A stretch of DNA of 23,817 nt from a virus (IMGVR_UViG_3300013286_000056:1-23817), one strand, 5' to 3'; numbered from the stretch's first letter, positions 1 to 7,916 are shown. Numbers and translations are program-made. Notes: generated by a model from the letters alone, not told the origin.

Positions 1-1288
1 AATTTGGTCTAATGTAAATAATGTACCTCGTGGAACTATTTATAATAGCGACATGAAAAAAATTGGTAATACTTTGCCAGATACTAACTCAGAAATTTAT
101 GCAGACTGGACTGGCACTAACTATACAAACACATATAGAACTTCAGAATCTTGGACATCTTATTGGTGGGCCATGACAAATATGAGTGATGCAAATGGCC
201 ATTCAGGAACAAGACTTCACCAAGGCCAATACACACACGTAGGAGTAAATCCAGATGGTCTTGCTCCAAACACTATGCCGTTCTTTGGAACAGTTATTTC
301 ACAAACTGGTATTCGTCAAAAGTTTTCTTTATGGCAACAAAACGCCAATATAGGAATTTATATGCGCGGTGGAAATTTTTATTTTGAGCAATTTTCATTA
401 AACAACACAGCATATGCTACATGGTATGGCGGAACTTCTTATGGAATGTCTGGCTATAATGATCGCACAAAAACTCTTGTTGTTCTTGAAGCAAAAGATG
501 GATCTAATAACTATCGCATGCACGTATGGAAGAATACTGGAACAAATAGATCATTAAATGATTCAAATTATCGCACAGGAACTCTTAAATTATTCCTTCA
601 AGAAGCTAAAGCGGGATTAACAACAGGCGGAGCAGCATCATATGCATATTATGATTTCCAATGGCTAGCAAATGGCTCTAACTCATATGCTGAATCACAA
701 TATAGAATGACTGTAGTTCCAGGAGACAATAATATTATTGGTTTGCGTCGTAGCGTTCCATCAAATGGCTCATATTACGCAACATATGTTTTGTCTTCAC
801 AAACACTCAATACAACTTTTAACTCAATGGGTAATACAACTTCATATGGATATGAACAAGGTTCAAGATACCATATGCAAAAATATCAAATTACATGGGA
901 CAACTACTGGGTAGCAGCATACAACCATTATTACTATTATGGTTCTGGAATTAATATTCACTTTATTGATACCCGCGATCCAAGAAATTATTACCTTGGA
1001 AATTATCAAACAAGCCAAGGTGGAGTACAAATTGTTCCTTTTAAGTCTAATAAATTTTTAATTAGTTTAGCACAGTCCAATTCTAATGATAACATAGGTA
1101 CAACAATATATGGTCCAATTGATTGCGAAGGTGCTAGATTAAATGGTAGAGTTACTTCTGGAACTATATCAAACGGTGGTACAATTAACATAACAGAAAA
1201 GGCGCATCAAGGCATGTTTGATAATTATTACACAAGTACTAATTATCCATTCTTAATGCCGATGCCACATTGGAGGGTAAACGTATAA
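1..1288 (+). CDS. Large fibre/appendage protein, copy 1 (5' end outside window)
   Basis: The reading frame is already open at position 2 and runs through the ATG at 53, so the gene starts upstream of the window; the ATG at 53 is probably internal. The product is rich in Tyr, Asn, Ser, Thr and Gly with no membrane segment, typical of beta-structured virion fibres. It is clearly paralogous to the protein at 2025-3563: both share YRTSE..TSYW, GYNDRT.TLVVLE.KDGSNNYR.HVW, a VPSN..YYAT-like block, ITWDN.W.A.YN.YYYY and DPRNYY in the same order, at roughly 40-50% identity by eye. The alignment continues upstream of position 53, which supports the truncated-start view. The stop overlaps the ATG of the next gene (TAATG). 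Inferred role: tail fibre or capsid appendage contacting the host. No catalytic motif or named family recognised. Confidence 0.75.
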   Translation, partial: IWSNVNNVPRGTIYNSDMKKIGNTLPDTNSEIYADWTGTNYTNTYRTSESWTSYWWAMTNMSDANGHSGTRLHQGQYTHVGVNPDGLAPNTMPFFGTVISQTGIRQKFSLWQQNANIGIYMRGGNFYFEQFSLNNTAYATWYGGTSYGMSGYNDRTKTLVVLEAKDGSNNYRMHVWKNTGTNRSLNDSNYRTGTLKLFLQEAKAGLTTGGAASYAYYDFQWLANGSNSYAESQYRMTVVPGDNNIIGLRRSVPSNGSYYATYVLSSQTLNTTFNSMGNTTSYGYEQGSRYHMQKYQITWDNYWVAAYNHYYYYGSGINIHFIDTRDPRNYYLGNYQTSQGGVQIVPFKSNKFLISLAQSNSNDNIGTTIYGPIDCEGARLNGRVTSGTISNGGTINITEKAHQGMFDNYYTSTNYPFLMPMPHWRVNV

Positions 1289-1575
1289 TGAAACTTAGTT
1301 TCGCATTTGAAGGGGCAGCACCCCAAATTGATCCACATGGTCAATATGAGTCTCCTATTGAGACAACACTTTTACACAGACTTACATTAAAAGATGGCAA
1401 GGTCGTAGATCTTTATAATGGAGTATCGGACGATGAAGTTCGTAAGATTGATCATGAGACAGCAACCAAAATTGCTAAAGAGCACGTTGATCATGAAGGA
1501 AACCCAGCATCAGTTGATTTAGCAGCTTTGTCAGTTTTAAACGAAGATGGGCATTATGTTCCAGGTGATAACTAA
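1288..1575 (+). CDS. Small acidic protein downstream of fibre 1, function unknown
   Basis: Encodes 95 residues from ATG 1288. I prefer this start to the in-frame TTG at 1270 because a GGAGGG Shine-Dalgarno at 1272-1277 lies 10 nt upstream of 1288 and the ATG overlaps the previous stop (TAATG). The protein is acidic and soluble, with several His and Asp residues and an ending HYVPGDN. It has no signal peptide, membrane segment or motif I recognise. It sits immediately after one fibre paralogue. Another small acidic protein of similar size follows the second paralogue (3568-3876), although the two sequences are not obviously related. A role as a fibre-associated protein or assembly chaperone is possible from position only. 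Confidence 0.75.
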   Translation: MKLSFAFEGAAPQIDPHGQYESPIETTLLHRLTLKDGKVVDLYNGVSDDEVRKIDHETATKIAKEHVDHEGNPASVDLAALSVLNEDGHYVPGDN

Positions 1576-2012
1576 TGCCAATTACACAAACCCCAGCAAA
1601 CGTAGTACCAGCACTCTGGACTTACACATATCTTCAAGCACCAATTAATGGTCAAGGATATGCTTATTTTAATATTCCTTCAGTTTACACAGCGCTAGGT
1701 ACAAAATCTTCAGGTACAGCAGTTTGTGACCTTTCAACATCAAATGTTTTTTCAGTAACAGCAGCAGGCAATATTGCTCTATCTTTTACTAATATTGCTG
1801 CCACAGCAAACACAGCACAATTTTGGCAAGTAGAAATTAAGGGTGGTGGTAGTTACACAATTACTTATCCAGCAGCAGTTGTTTTTGACGGCGGAGGAGC
1901 TTCAAATACTCCACCAGTTCTTTCACTTAACACAACAGTATTAAATTTTTACACAAGAAATAATGGAACAACAATCTACGGATCATACGCTTTTTCAGAT
2001 CTAAATATTTAG
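1575..2012 (+). CDS. Small beta-rich virion protein, fibre-domain-like
   Basis: 145 residues, TAATG overlap with the upstream stop, and an AGGTGAT ribosome site about 7 nt before the ATG. The sequence reads as a run of beta strands with the layout of a widespread phage fibre domain: DLSTSNVFSVTAAGNIALSF, then a strand pair with ITYPAAVVFDGG, then NTPPVLSL..TTVLNFYTRNNGTTIYGSYAF. That pattern (F.V...GN..LSF, .TYPA.V...G, .VL.FYT.....TIYG) is what I recall from C-terminal domains of many phage tail fibres; here it is free-standing. Likely a small structural or decoration component of the appendage; attribution rests on pattern memory rather than a search. Confidence 0.65.
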   Translation: MPITQTPANVVPALWTYTYLQAPINGQGYAYFNIPSVYTALGTKSSGTAVCDLSTSNVFSVTAAGNIALSFTNIAATANTAQFWQVEIKGGGSYTITYPAAVVFDGGGASNTPPVLSLNTTVLNFYTRNNGTTIYGSYAFSDLNI

Positions 2013-2024
2013 GAGATTAAATAA

Positions 2025-3563
2025 ATGGCAATTAGTACAAGTGTTACACAATTAGTTTTACCTGGTTTTGATACAACAGTTCAAAATAACATGAATGCAG
2101 CAATAAATACTAATACTGCAATACTTGCCATACTAGGCGCTTCAGCCATATCAACTGGTTTAAATACTTCTATTACATCAATAAATACATTAAATACATC
2201 AATCAACAATTTACCAAATTCTGAGCCTCTTCCAACTTGGTCTGTTTATTCAAATCAAGGAAACAACCCAGGATATACAACATATGACTCTGATTTTCAA
2301 CCAATTGGTGGAGGTATGTTTAATACAAGCACCGAGCTTGGACAATACTGGGCAGGCGAATTGTATACAAACTCATATAGAACTTCAGAAACTTTGACAT
2401 CATATTGGGTTGGTTCTACATCTCTTTCTCAACAACAAGACGGTCACTACTACTTAGAAATTCCAGGCGGGGAAAATGGTTCTTACGATAACGGATTTGC
2501 TAAAGCTCGTAACTATGTAATTAATACTTATCCATATTATGGAACAGTTGTTAACGCAATTGGCGTAAGAATGAAAAACTCAATTTATTTTAATAATCAA
2601 ACAGTTGGCTGGGCTTCAAGAGGAGCACAACAATTAACTGAGTACCTTGGAATTAATAGCTCAACTTATTCAACATGGACTGGCGGACAAGGATATGGCC
2701 AAATTGGTTATAATGACAGAACTCGTACACTTGTAGTCCTTGAATCAAAGGATGGATCAAATAACTATAGAATTCACGTATGGCGCAATACAAATGCAGG
2801 ACGCTCTCTTCAAGATAAAGATATGGAAACAGGCAGACTTCATTTATTTATGTCTGAAGCAAAAACTGCTGGAACTCCAGCATCATATGCAATTGGTCTT
2901 GGATATTTTTATAATGATTTTACATGGACATCATCAGGTTCAACATCATGGAATGAATCAAGATATCGTATGCGTTTGACAGTGGGAGATAATAACTACA
3001 TTGGTCTTTCAAGATATGTACCTTCAAATCAAACAAATTATGCTACATTTTTACCAACACCTACTACAACATCAGGAACCATAAGCGCAACACTTGCTTC
3101 AGTTGCTTGTACAACATCTTACGGTATGGATCAAGATGCAAATTACTACAGTATGCGTTCAAATATAACCTGGGATAATCAATGGATAGCATCTTATAAT
3201 CAATACTACTATTATTGTGCAGGAATGAATGTAATCTTTAGCAATACAGCAGATCCTCGTAACTATTACACAGGACAATATGCCACCTCATCAGGGCCAC
3301 TTCAGCTTGTTCCAGTAAGACAAGACAAGTTCCTTTGCAGACTTCAAAATCAAAATTCTGACGGTGCTACAGGTTGTGCAGTTTATATGGTTGATTTAGG
3401 TGGAGCTTTTTATAATGGTTTAAGACCAGATGGAAATACTATCTCAAATGGTCAAGATATTGGTATAGTTAACTACTCACAATCAGCATGGATGTTTGAT
3501 ACTGCATCAACTTCTACAAATTATCCAATTATTGTATCCCCAGACGCATGGTCGAACGGATAA
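2025..3563 (+). CDS. Large fibre/appendage protein, copy 2
   Basis: 512 residues with a strong ribosome site (AGGAGAT at about 2011-2017) and ATG at 2025. Residues 1-75 are low-complexity, with regularly spaced Ile/Leu and Asn/Thr-Ser, resembling a trimeric stalk or anchor. Residues 80-512 form the domain shared with the first gene of the window, including GYNDRTRTLVVLESKDGSNN, the HVWRN segment, VGDNNYIGL and TWDNQWIASYNQYYYY. The abundance of Tyr, Trp, Gly and Asn is typical of carbohydrate- or surface-binding fibres. No hydrolase signature seen. Two diverged copies in tandem suggest duplication followed by specialisation, perhaps for different receptors or different positions in a baseplate. 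Host-recognition function is inferred. Confidence 0.75.
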   Translation: MAISTSVTQLVLPGFDTTVQNNMNAAINTNTAILAILGASAISTGLNTSITSINTLNTSINNLPNSEPLPTWSVYSNQGNNPGYTTYDSDFQPIGGGMFNTSTELGQYWAGELYTNSYRTSETLTSYWVGSTSLSQQQDGHYYLEIPGGENGSYDNGFAKARNYVINTYPYYGTVVNAIGVRMKNSIYFNNQTVGWASRGAQQLTEYLGINSSTYSTWTGGQGYGQIGYNDRTRTLVVLESKDGSNNYRIHVWRNTNAGRSLQDKDMETGRLHLFMSEAKTAGTPASYAIGLGYFYNDFTWTSSGSTSWNESRYRMRLTVGDNNYIGLSRYVPSNQTNYATFLPTPTTTSGTISATLASVACTTSYGMDQDANYYSMRSNITWDNQWIASYNQYYYYCAGMNVIFSNTADPRNYYTGQYATSSGPLQLVPVRQDKFLCRLQNQNSDGATGCAVYMVDLGGAFYNGLRPDGNTISNGQDIGIVNYSQSAWMFDTASTSTNYPIIVSPDAWSNG

Positions 3564-3567
3564 TTAC

Positions 3568-3876
3568 ATGTACTACGCAACTATTAAAGATGCCAAAGTA
3601 GATAAATTCGGAAAACTTGAGGAAATCTTTCCCAATGTAGCATTTCCGCTTGCTGGGCCAAATGAAGATTGGGCAAAAGAGCAGGGGCTTGAAACGGTAA
3701 TTCAAGAACTTGAGCATGATGAAACAAAACAACATATTGTATATTGCGACCCTTATATTAAAGATGCAAAAGTATATTGTGTAGAAGTTGTTGATATGAC
3801 AAAAGAAGAAATTGCTTCATATAAATCTGCAATTAAAGAATTTAATAAATTAAAGGCGGAAAAAGATGCTGAGTAA
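3568..3876 (+). CDS. Small acidic protein downstream of fibre 2, function unknown
   Basis: I place the start at ATG 3568 (MYYATIKDAK), 5 nt after the fibre stop, giving 102 residues; the frame is open back to 3496, but that extension lies inside the fibre gene and reads as out-of-frame low-complexity sequence. The Shine-Dalgarno is weak (ACGGAT region). The protein is acidic and ends in a probable helix (MTKEEIASYKSAIKEFNKLK) with a charged Lys/Glu tail. Its size, acidity and position right after a fibre gene recall fibre-assembly chaperones, but no family motif is recognised. The last 11 bases overlap the next gene, implying translational coupling. Confidence 0.7.
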   Translation: MYYATIKDAKVDKFGKLEEIFPNVAFPLAGPNEDWAKEQGLETVIQELEHDETKQHIVYCDPYIKDAKVYCVEVVDMTKEEIASYKSAIKEFNKLKAEKDAE

Positions 3877-4585
3877 TCAAAGATCAATTTTTAAAAGAAA
3901 TCGTTATACTCAAATAGGTTTACAAACTTGGGTTGCTGCAGATGCAATTTCTACAATTGTTGTAAATGGATCTAACTTAGTTTCACAATGGAAAGATAGA
4001 ACTATTAATTTAAGACACTTTACTCAAGCAACAGATGCTAATAAGCCATTGTTTGTTTCAAATGCAATCAACTCTTTGCCAGCAATTAGATTTAACGGAA
4101 CAACATCATTTTTAAACTTTTCCGATCCAACTCTTTCATGGCTTAATTCATCTTCATTTACAATTTTTTATGTAGCAACTAAAACTGCAGGAGCTACAAA
4201 TCAATTTGTAATTGGTGGACAAGGTGCGGGAACAAGAAATAATTTAGGATTAGGATATCTTGCAACAAATACATATAAAGAAGTATTTGGATCAGATGAT
4301 ATTAATGCTGTAGTTCCAGTAAAACCAGCGGGACAACCAGAGCTATACGGCTTTACATATAGCAATGTGGATAACTCTCGTGTTATTAGAAGAAATGGCT
4401 CAATAGTGGGCTTAGGAGCCTCAAATGGATCACTTACAGGCATGTCTGGAGAAACACTTGGTCGCTATTTGACCACATACGGACAGTTTGACCTAGGAGA
4501 ACTTTTAATCTATAATCGTGTTCTAACAGCATATGAAATTTTACAAATTGAACGTGACTTATTATCAAAATGGTCAATTACTTAA
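3866..4585 (+). CDS. LamG/concanavalin-like jelly-roll virion protein
   Basis: 239 residues; ATG 3866 overlaps the previous stop and is preceded by GGCGGA. The sequence has the layout of a LamG-like (concanavalin A-type) jelly roll: LQTWVAADAIS near the N-terminus, VSQWKDRT, LPAIRFNGTTSFLNF, SFTIFYVATK, RRNGSIVG, and the characteristic end GELLIYNRVLTAYEILQIER, where the E.L.YNR.L...E...I motif closes the fold. Such domains bind glycans or proteins and are frequent in phage appendages. It follows the fibre genes and probably forms part of the same host-contact apparatus. No enzymatic residues seen. Confidence is good for the fold, lower for binding function. Confidence 0.75.
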   Translation: MLSNQRSIFKRNRYTQIGLQTWVAADAISTIVVNGSNLVSQWKDRTINLRHFTQATDANKPLFVSNAINSLPAIRFNGTTSFLNFSDPTLSWLNSSSFTIFYVATKTAGATNQFVIGGQGAGTRNNLGLGYLATNTYKEVFGSDDINAVVPVKPAGQPELYGFTYSNVDNSRVIRRNGSIVGLGASNGSLTGMSGETLGRYLTTYGQFDLGELLIYNRVLTAYEILQIERDLLSKWSIT

Positions 4586-4597
4586 TAGGGAGAAAAA

Positions 4598-4927
4598 ATG
4601 GCATATTCACCATACAGATTTGCTGGGCCAGTTTCAATTCCCTCTGTTCCAACTAATTTATTTACATTTACACAACCCTCTATTATAAAACAAATTATTT
4701 TAACAAATTTTACTGGTGGTTTACTTTCTTTTTCTATGTATTTAGTTCCAGCGGGAAGCCAAGTAGGAGATAATTCTAATAAACTTTATGGAGATTATTC
4801 CTTACCAGCAAACTCAACAGTTTCTTTTACACATTCACTAGTTGTCGGCACTGGAGAAAAAATATATGCTGTTGCAAATGTACCAAATTCTATAAATGTG
4901 ATTATTAATGGCGTAACGGCGGGATAA
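4598..4927 (+). CDS. Small beta-sandwich virion protein, function unknown
   Basis: 109 residues, preceded by AGGGAG about 7 nt before ATG 4598. The predicted strand-rich pattern (SIIKQIILTNFTGGLLSFS, then a strand ending YLVPAGS, then SLPANSTVSFTHSLVV and KIYAVANVPNSINVIINGV) resembles small immunoglobulin-like or galactose-binding-like adaptors made by many phages to decorate fibres or baseplates. No membrane segment, no cysteine. It is one base upstream of the mosaic PASTA/polyproline gene and is probably co-translated with it, so it may be a structural partner. The family is not recognised. Confidence 0.7.
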   Translation: MAYSPYRFAGPVSIPSVPTNLFTFTQPSIIKQIILTNFTGGLLSFSMYLVPAGSQVGDNSNKLYGDYSLPANSTVSFTHSLVVGTGEKIYAVANVPNSINVIINGVTAG

Positions 4928-4928
4928 A

Positions 4929-6629
4929 ATGGCAGAAGAGTCAAACTTATTGCCACCATCTCAAGGTAATTCAGGCGATTCACAAATAGTAATTACATCA
5001 CCAAATTATAGTAATACATTAAAAAACGCAGTACAAAATTTTAATCAATATCAATATGTTTTAGGCAATGGCACATCAACAAGAATTAAGTTTTCTTCTA
5101 TTTTAGATGAAGCAATAGTTTATTTAAAAATAGCAGCTTCATTAAATGAATCAATTCCATTTTTTAATACTACAAATATTGCAAATTCAAATGTTGGTAA
5201 AGTATTATCTTATTTAAATTTTACAGAATTTTCTATTATAAATAGCTTTAATGTTAGCTTAAATAAGCCAGCAAATATTGTAACAAATAAAGTTAATGCC
5301 GTTTCTGATGTTTATTTTCCAACAAATACTTATTTGCCAATATCACCAACTGGAACTTTTCAACAATCTTTAACACCAAATGCCGTTCAAACATCTACAT
5401 TATCATTAAAGGTATCATGGTCATCAATAGATAATGTAACTTCATATACTGTAAAAACCATAGATTCGGCGGGTATTGTACAAACTTTTGTTAATGCAAA
5501 TAATCCAACAGCAATAACTGTATCAACAACAGGACTTGTTACCGTAAATATTTATGGATATAATTTACAAAATCAAATAATTGCCTCATCACAAACGGTT
5601 TTAACGCTTTCTTCTGGAATAACATATACTGTTCCAGATTTAACAGGACTAAGTTATTCTGATGCAAGAACAATTTTAATAAATAGTGGAATATCTTTTA
5701 CTCAAAGTTCCACAAGTTCTTCAAGTCAATCATATTCAACTTATTCTGGTGGTTATGTAAATTCTCAAACACCCCTGCCTGGATCATATAATGTTGCTCA
5801 AATAGTAAATTTAAATTTAATAGTTTATACACCAGCAACAGCAACTGTTCCAAGTATTTTAGGACTTACTGTTTCTCAAGCACAAATAAATTTAACAACT
5901 GTTGGTTTATTTTTGGGAACTGGAACAGCAACAAATACAGCAACATCTTCTCAAGATCAAGTTGTTATATCTCAATCTATTACAGCTGGAGCATCGGTAA
6001 GCGGTGGAACATCAATTAACTATGGTTATTATCAATATGTTGCCACCCCACCTCCCCCTCCTCCACCACCCCCTGGCGGTGGCGGAACTCCTCCACCTCC
6101 ACCACCCCCTGGCGGTGGCGGAACTCCTCCACCTCCCCCACCACCACCCCCACCACCTGCTCCTGTACAACAATCATCTATTGGAAACTTAATAGCAAAC
6201 AGCACAACTTCTGCTACAGTAAGCGGAACATTCATTGAAACAATCACAAATGTTATAGTTAATGATTCAACTTCTATTAGTTATAGCCAAAGTAGTAATT
6301 CTGTTACATTTAATCTTTCAGGATTCACTGGTCAATGCGTTAATATACAGATTTATAACGGATCATCACCATTATTACCAGTTTGGGGTACTTGTGTTCC
6401 TGGAACACCCCCTCCACCCCCTCCTGGAACACCCCCACCCCCTCCTCCTCCTCCCCCTCCACCCCCTCCACCCCCACCTAGCAGTGGCGGTGGGTGCACA
6501 TTCAATGGCAATACTCATTTTGCTTCATGTTGCGCATGTTGCCCATGCGGATCACCAGGTTGCGGTGCTTCAGGTTGTTGCTGTGTTTATGATAATTGTA
6601 ATAAGTTTATTGGCTGCACAGGGACTTGA
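4929..6629 (+). CDS. Mosaic appendage protein: FN3-like, two PASTA repeats, polyproline, Cys-rich tail
   Basis: 566 residues from ATG 4929, directly after the previous stop. Modules in order: N-terminal Asn/Ser-rich region (1-150); FN3/Ig-like region around 156-230 (LSLKVSWSSIDNVTSYTVK); PASTA-like repeat 1 at about 231-300 (VPDLTGLSYSDARTILINSG... then SQTPLPGSYV-type ending); PASTA-like repeat 2 at about 303-370 (VPSILGLTVSQAQINLTTVG... SQSITAGASVSGG); polyproline/Gly tract (about 373-412); a small beta domain; a second polyproline tract (about 493-517); and a tail with 12 cysteines in the last 45 or so residues. PASTA domains are known peptidoglycan or muropeptide-binding modules of Gram-positive kinases and penicillin-binding proteins, so cell-wall binding is a plausible role. 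Long proline runs should need EF-P and could be hydroxylated by the nearby oxygenase (inference). Confidence 0.8.
   Translation: MAEESNLLPPSQGNSGDSQIVITSPNYSNTLKNAVQNFNQYQYVLGNGTSTRIKFSSILDEAIVYLKIAASLNESIPFFNTTNIANSNVGKVLSYLNFTEFSIINSFNVSLNKPANIVTNKVNAVSDVYFPTNTYLPISPTGTFQQSLTPNAVQTSTLSLKVSWSSIDNVTSYTVKTIDSAGIVQTFVNANNPTAITVSTTGLVTVNIYGYNLQNQIIASSQTVLTLSSGITYTVPDLTGLSYSDARTILINSGISFTQSSTSSSSQSYSTYSGGYVNSQTPLPGSYNVAQIVNLNLIVYTPATATVPSILGLTVSQAQINLTTVGLFLGTGTATNTATSSQDQVVISQSITAGASVSGGTSINYGYYQYVATPPPPPPPPPGGGGTPPPPPPPGGGGTPPPPPPPPPPPAPVQQSSIGNLIANSTTSATVSGTFIETITNVIVNDSTSISYSQSSNSVTFNLSGFTGQCVNIQIYNGSSPLLPVWGTCVPGTPPPPPPGTPPPPPPPPPPPPPPPPSSGGGCTFNGNTHFASCCACCPCGSPGCGASGCCCVYDNCNKFIGCTGT
6065..6136 (+). 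repeat. Perfect 36-bp tandem repeat, two copies, coding for Pro/Gly tract
   Basis: Copies at 6065-6100 and 6101-6136 are identical by direct reading and keep the frame (12 codons each, encoding a Pro-run, GGGG and Thr-Pro unit). The block is strikingly C/G-rich within an AT-rich gene. Such repeats can expand or contract by slippage and change the length of the proline linker. Confidence 0.9.
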
Positions 6630-6655
6630 TTTAAACTCACTAAGAATGCTATAAT
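6626..6655 (+). promoter_or_regulatory. Promoter for the oxygenase cassette
   Basis: TTGATT at 6626-6631, an 18-bp spacer and TATAAT at 6650-6655, preceded by TG at the extended -10 position (TGCTATAAT, 6647-6655). Predicted start is about 6662, just ahead of the GGAAGG ribosome site (6664-6669) of the gene at 6675. This is the best-formed promoter of the window because it has both boxes. Confidence 0.65.
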
Positions 6656-6674
6656 AAATGAAAGGAAGGTTTAA

Positions 6675-7073
6675 ATGTTATCTAAAGTAATTACTCTTAA
6701 GTTAGGCGACGACGAAGTTCATTGGATGGATATCAAAATAGATAGTGAAACAAAATTGCCATTAAGTGATTCTATAAAAAATTTTTATAACATGATAATT
6801 CCTGCTGTAAAAGTTATAGATATAACAGATTATTCAGAAATTCCTCAAATTGGAAGTTTTTGGAATGGAACTTTTTTTTCTGTAATTAATGAAAAAATAC
6901 CATTATTTAAAATAGAAAAAAATTGGTTAAATTTTCCAAAATTTGCTTTTATTGATAAAGATAATAAATTTACTGGTATGGCAAGTTATGAGCCCGCCGA
7001 AGGAAAACATGCAGAAAGAATAGCTATGTTAAGCTCGGATCCAGAAATAATTATAACTGAAAGGCTAGTTTAA
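6675..7073 (+). CDS. Unknown protein, first gene of the oxygenase cassette
   Basis: 132 residues, GGAAGG ribosome site 5 nt before ATG 6675, and a well-formed promoter just upstream. The protein is soluble and mixed alpha/beta with aromatic-rich stretches; its clearest feature is IPQIGSFWNGTFFSV around residues 55-70, followed by FPKFAFIDKDNKFTGMASY. I recall short FWNG-type segments in hypothetical proteins of aquatic phages but cannot name a family. The stop shares a base with the next start (TAATG), so it is translationally coupled to the zinc-ribbon-like gene. Its place as the leader of a cassette ending in a hydroxylase and DUF6065-like protein suggests a shared process, not a defined one. 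Confidence 0.7.
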   Translation: MLSKVITLKLGDDEVHWMDIKIDSETKLPLSDSIKNFYNMIIPAVKVIDITDYSEIPQIGSFWNGTFFSVINEKIPLFKIEKNWLNFPKFAFIDKDNKFTGMASYEPAEGKHAERIAMLSSDPEIIITERLV

Positions 7074-7318
7074 TGGAAGAAAAAAAAACACCGTGGCAAC
7101 TTTATAAAGAAAGTAAAGCTAAAGGGGAGTCTCAATTTTATGATATATTAAAGCCAAGTACCGAGTGGGCTTCAGAAGAAGAAACTTTAAAAAGATATAC
7201 TATTTGTAAAACATGTCCAGATTTTGTTAAAATTACAAAACAATGCAAAAATTGTGGATGTTTTATGCCAACAAAAACAAAATTGCAAAATACTAGTTGC
7301 CCTATAGGAAAATGGTAA
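7073..7318 (+). CDS. Small six-cysteine zinc-ribbon-like protein
   Basis: 81 residues. The N-terminal half is charged and helical (TPWQLYKESKAKGES); the C-terminal half carries C45-x2-C48-P, then C58-x2-C61-G-C63 and C76, with a conserved-looking ending CPIGKW. Four or more of these cysteines would form a zinc ribbon or knuckle. Small proteins with this CxxCP...CxxCGC...CP.GKW layout are familiar from phages of aquatic bacteria, but their function is not established to my knowledge. It overlaps the preceding gene by a base and is 1 nt from the oxygenase start, so it is probably made together with the hydroxylase. It could be a substrate-recruiting or nucleic-acid-binding accessory (inference). 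Confidence 0.8.
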   Translation: MEEKKTPWQLYKESKAKGESQFYDILKPSTEWASEEETLKRYTICKTCPDFVKITKQCKNCGCFMPTKTKLQNTSCPIGKW

Positions 7319-7319
7319 A

Positions 7320-7916
7320 ATGATTTCAAAAGTAGAAAACTTTATATCTGAAGAAGATCATAAATTTTTAATAGAATACATAAAATACCTAGAAGAAAAT
7401 GATAAATGGGACAAATCAGACCCACACCCATCTTGGCACGGAAGATATGTTCATGCAAACCTTCTTGCATTTAAAGGAATGTTTGGTACAGACAAAGATA
7501 TAGAGTGCCTGGAAATACTTATTGGAATAAGAAATAAAATTAGAGATCATATTATAAATATAAGAAATTTAAATGTATCTTTATATTCAGACACATTACA
7601 AATTGTAAGGTGGTTACCAGGAAACGAACAGCACCCACATGCTGATTCTGAAAACCCAGATGGCTCACCACACCCATATCCTTGGAGAGAACATGCTTCT
7701 ATTGTTTATTTAAACGATGAGTTTGATGGCGGAGTTACATATTTCCCTGAATTAAATGTAGATTCAAAACCAACTCCAAGGACACTAGTGACATTCCCTG
7801 GGACCAAAGAGTACATGCATGGTGTAACAAAAGTAGATAACGGAAGAAGATACACAATTGCATCATTTTGGACAACAGATCCTTTAAGAGGAATTTTAGT
7901 GGAAAATGAAGATTAA
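7320..7916 (+). CDS. 2-oxoglutarate/Fe(II) oxygenase, prolyl 4-hydroxylase-like
   Basis: 198 residues. The double-stranded beta-helix core is evident: metal ligands H107-x-D109 in EQHPHADSE, third ligand H167 in KEYMHGVTKV, and R177 in GRRYTIASFW as the probable 2-oxoglutarate-binding arginine. The segment ASIVYLNDEFDGGVTYFPEL is the typical strand pair of the P4H family, and LQIVRWLPG precedes the HxD as usual. Family members hydroxylate prolyl (or lysyl) residues using O2, Fe2+ and 2-oxoglutarate. All catalytic residues are present and the length is normal for a stand-alone catalytic domain. It sits between the zinc-ribbon-like and DUF6065-like genes; its last codons overlap the next start. 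A polyproline virion protein ends about 700 bp upstream and is the obvious candidate substrate, though this is untested. Confidence 0.88.
   Translation: MISKVENFISEEDHKFLIEYIKYLEENDKWDKSDPHPSWHGRYVHANLLAFKGMFGTDKDIECLEILIGIRNKIRDHIINIRNLNVSLYSDTLQIVRWLPGNEQHPHADSENPDGSPHPYPWREHASIVYLNDEFDGGVTYFPELNVDSKPTPRTLVTFPGTKEYMHGVTKVDNGRRYTIASFWTTDPLRGILVENED

Noticed and set aside
53-55. ATG 53 as the start of the first fibre gene
   Set aside because: The frame is open to the left window edge and the upstream residues still align with the second fibre paralogue, so the gene most likely begins outside the window.
3496-3567. N-terminal extension of the small gene after fibre 2
   Set aside because: It overlaps the fibre coding sequence and reads as low-complexity Leu/Gln/His; ATG 3568 fits the operon spacing.
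6065-6136. CRISPR-like repeat
   Set aside because: Two directly adjacent coding repeats with no spacer; simply a tandem duplication of a Pro/Gly linker.
6004-6247. ORFs in other frames and on the minus strand across the polyproline region
   Set aside because: They consist of His/Leu or Gly runs created by the repetitive C-rich DNA and have no ribosome sites.
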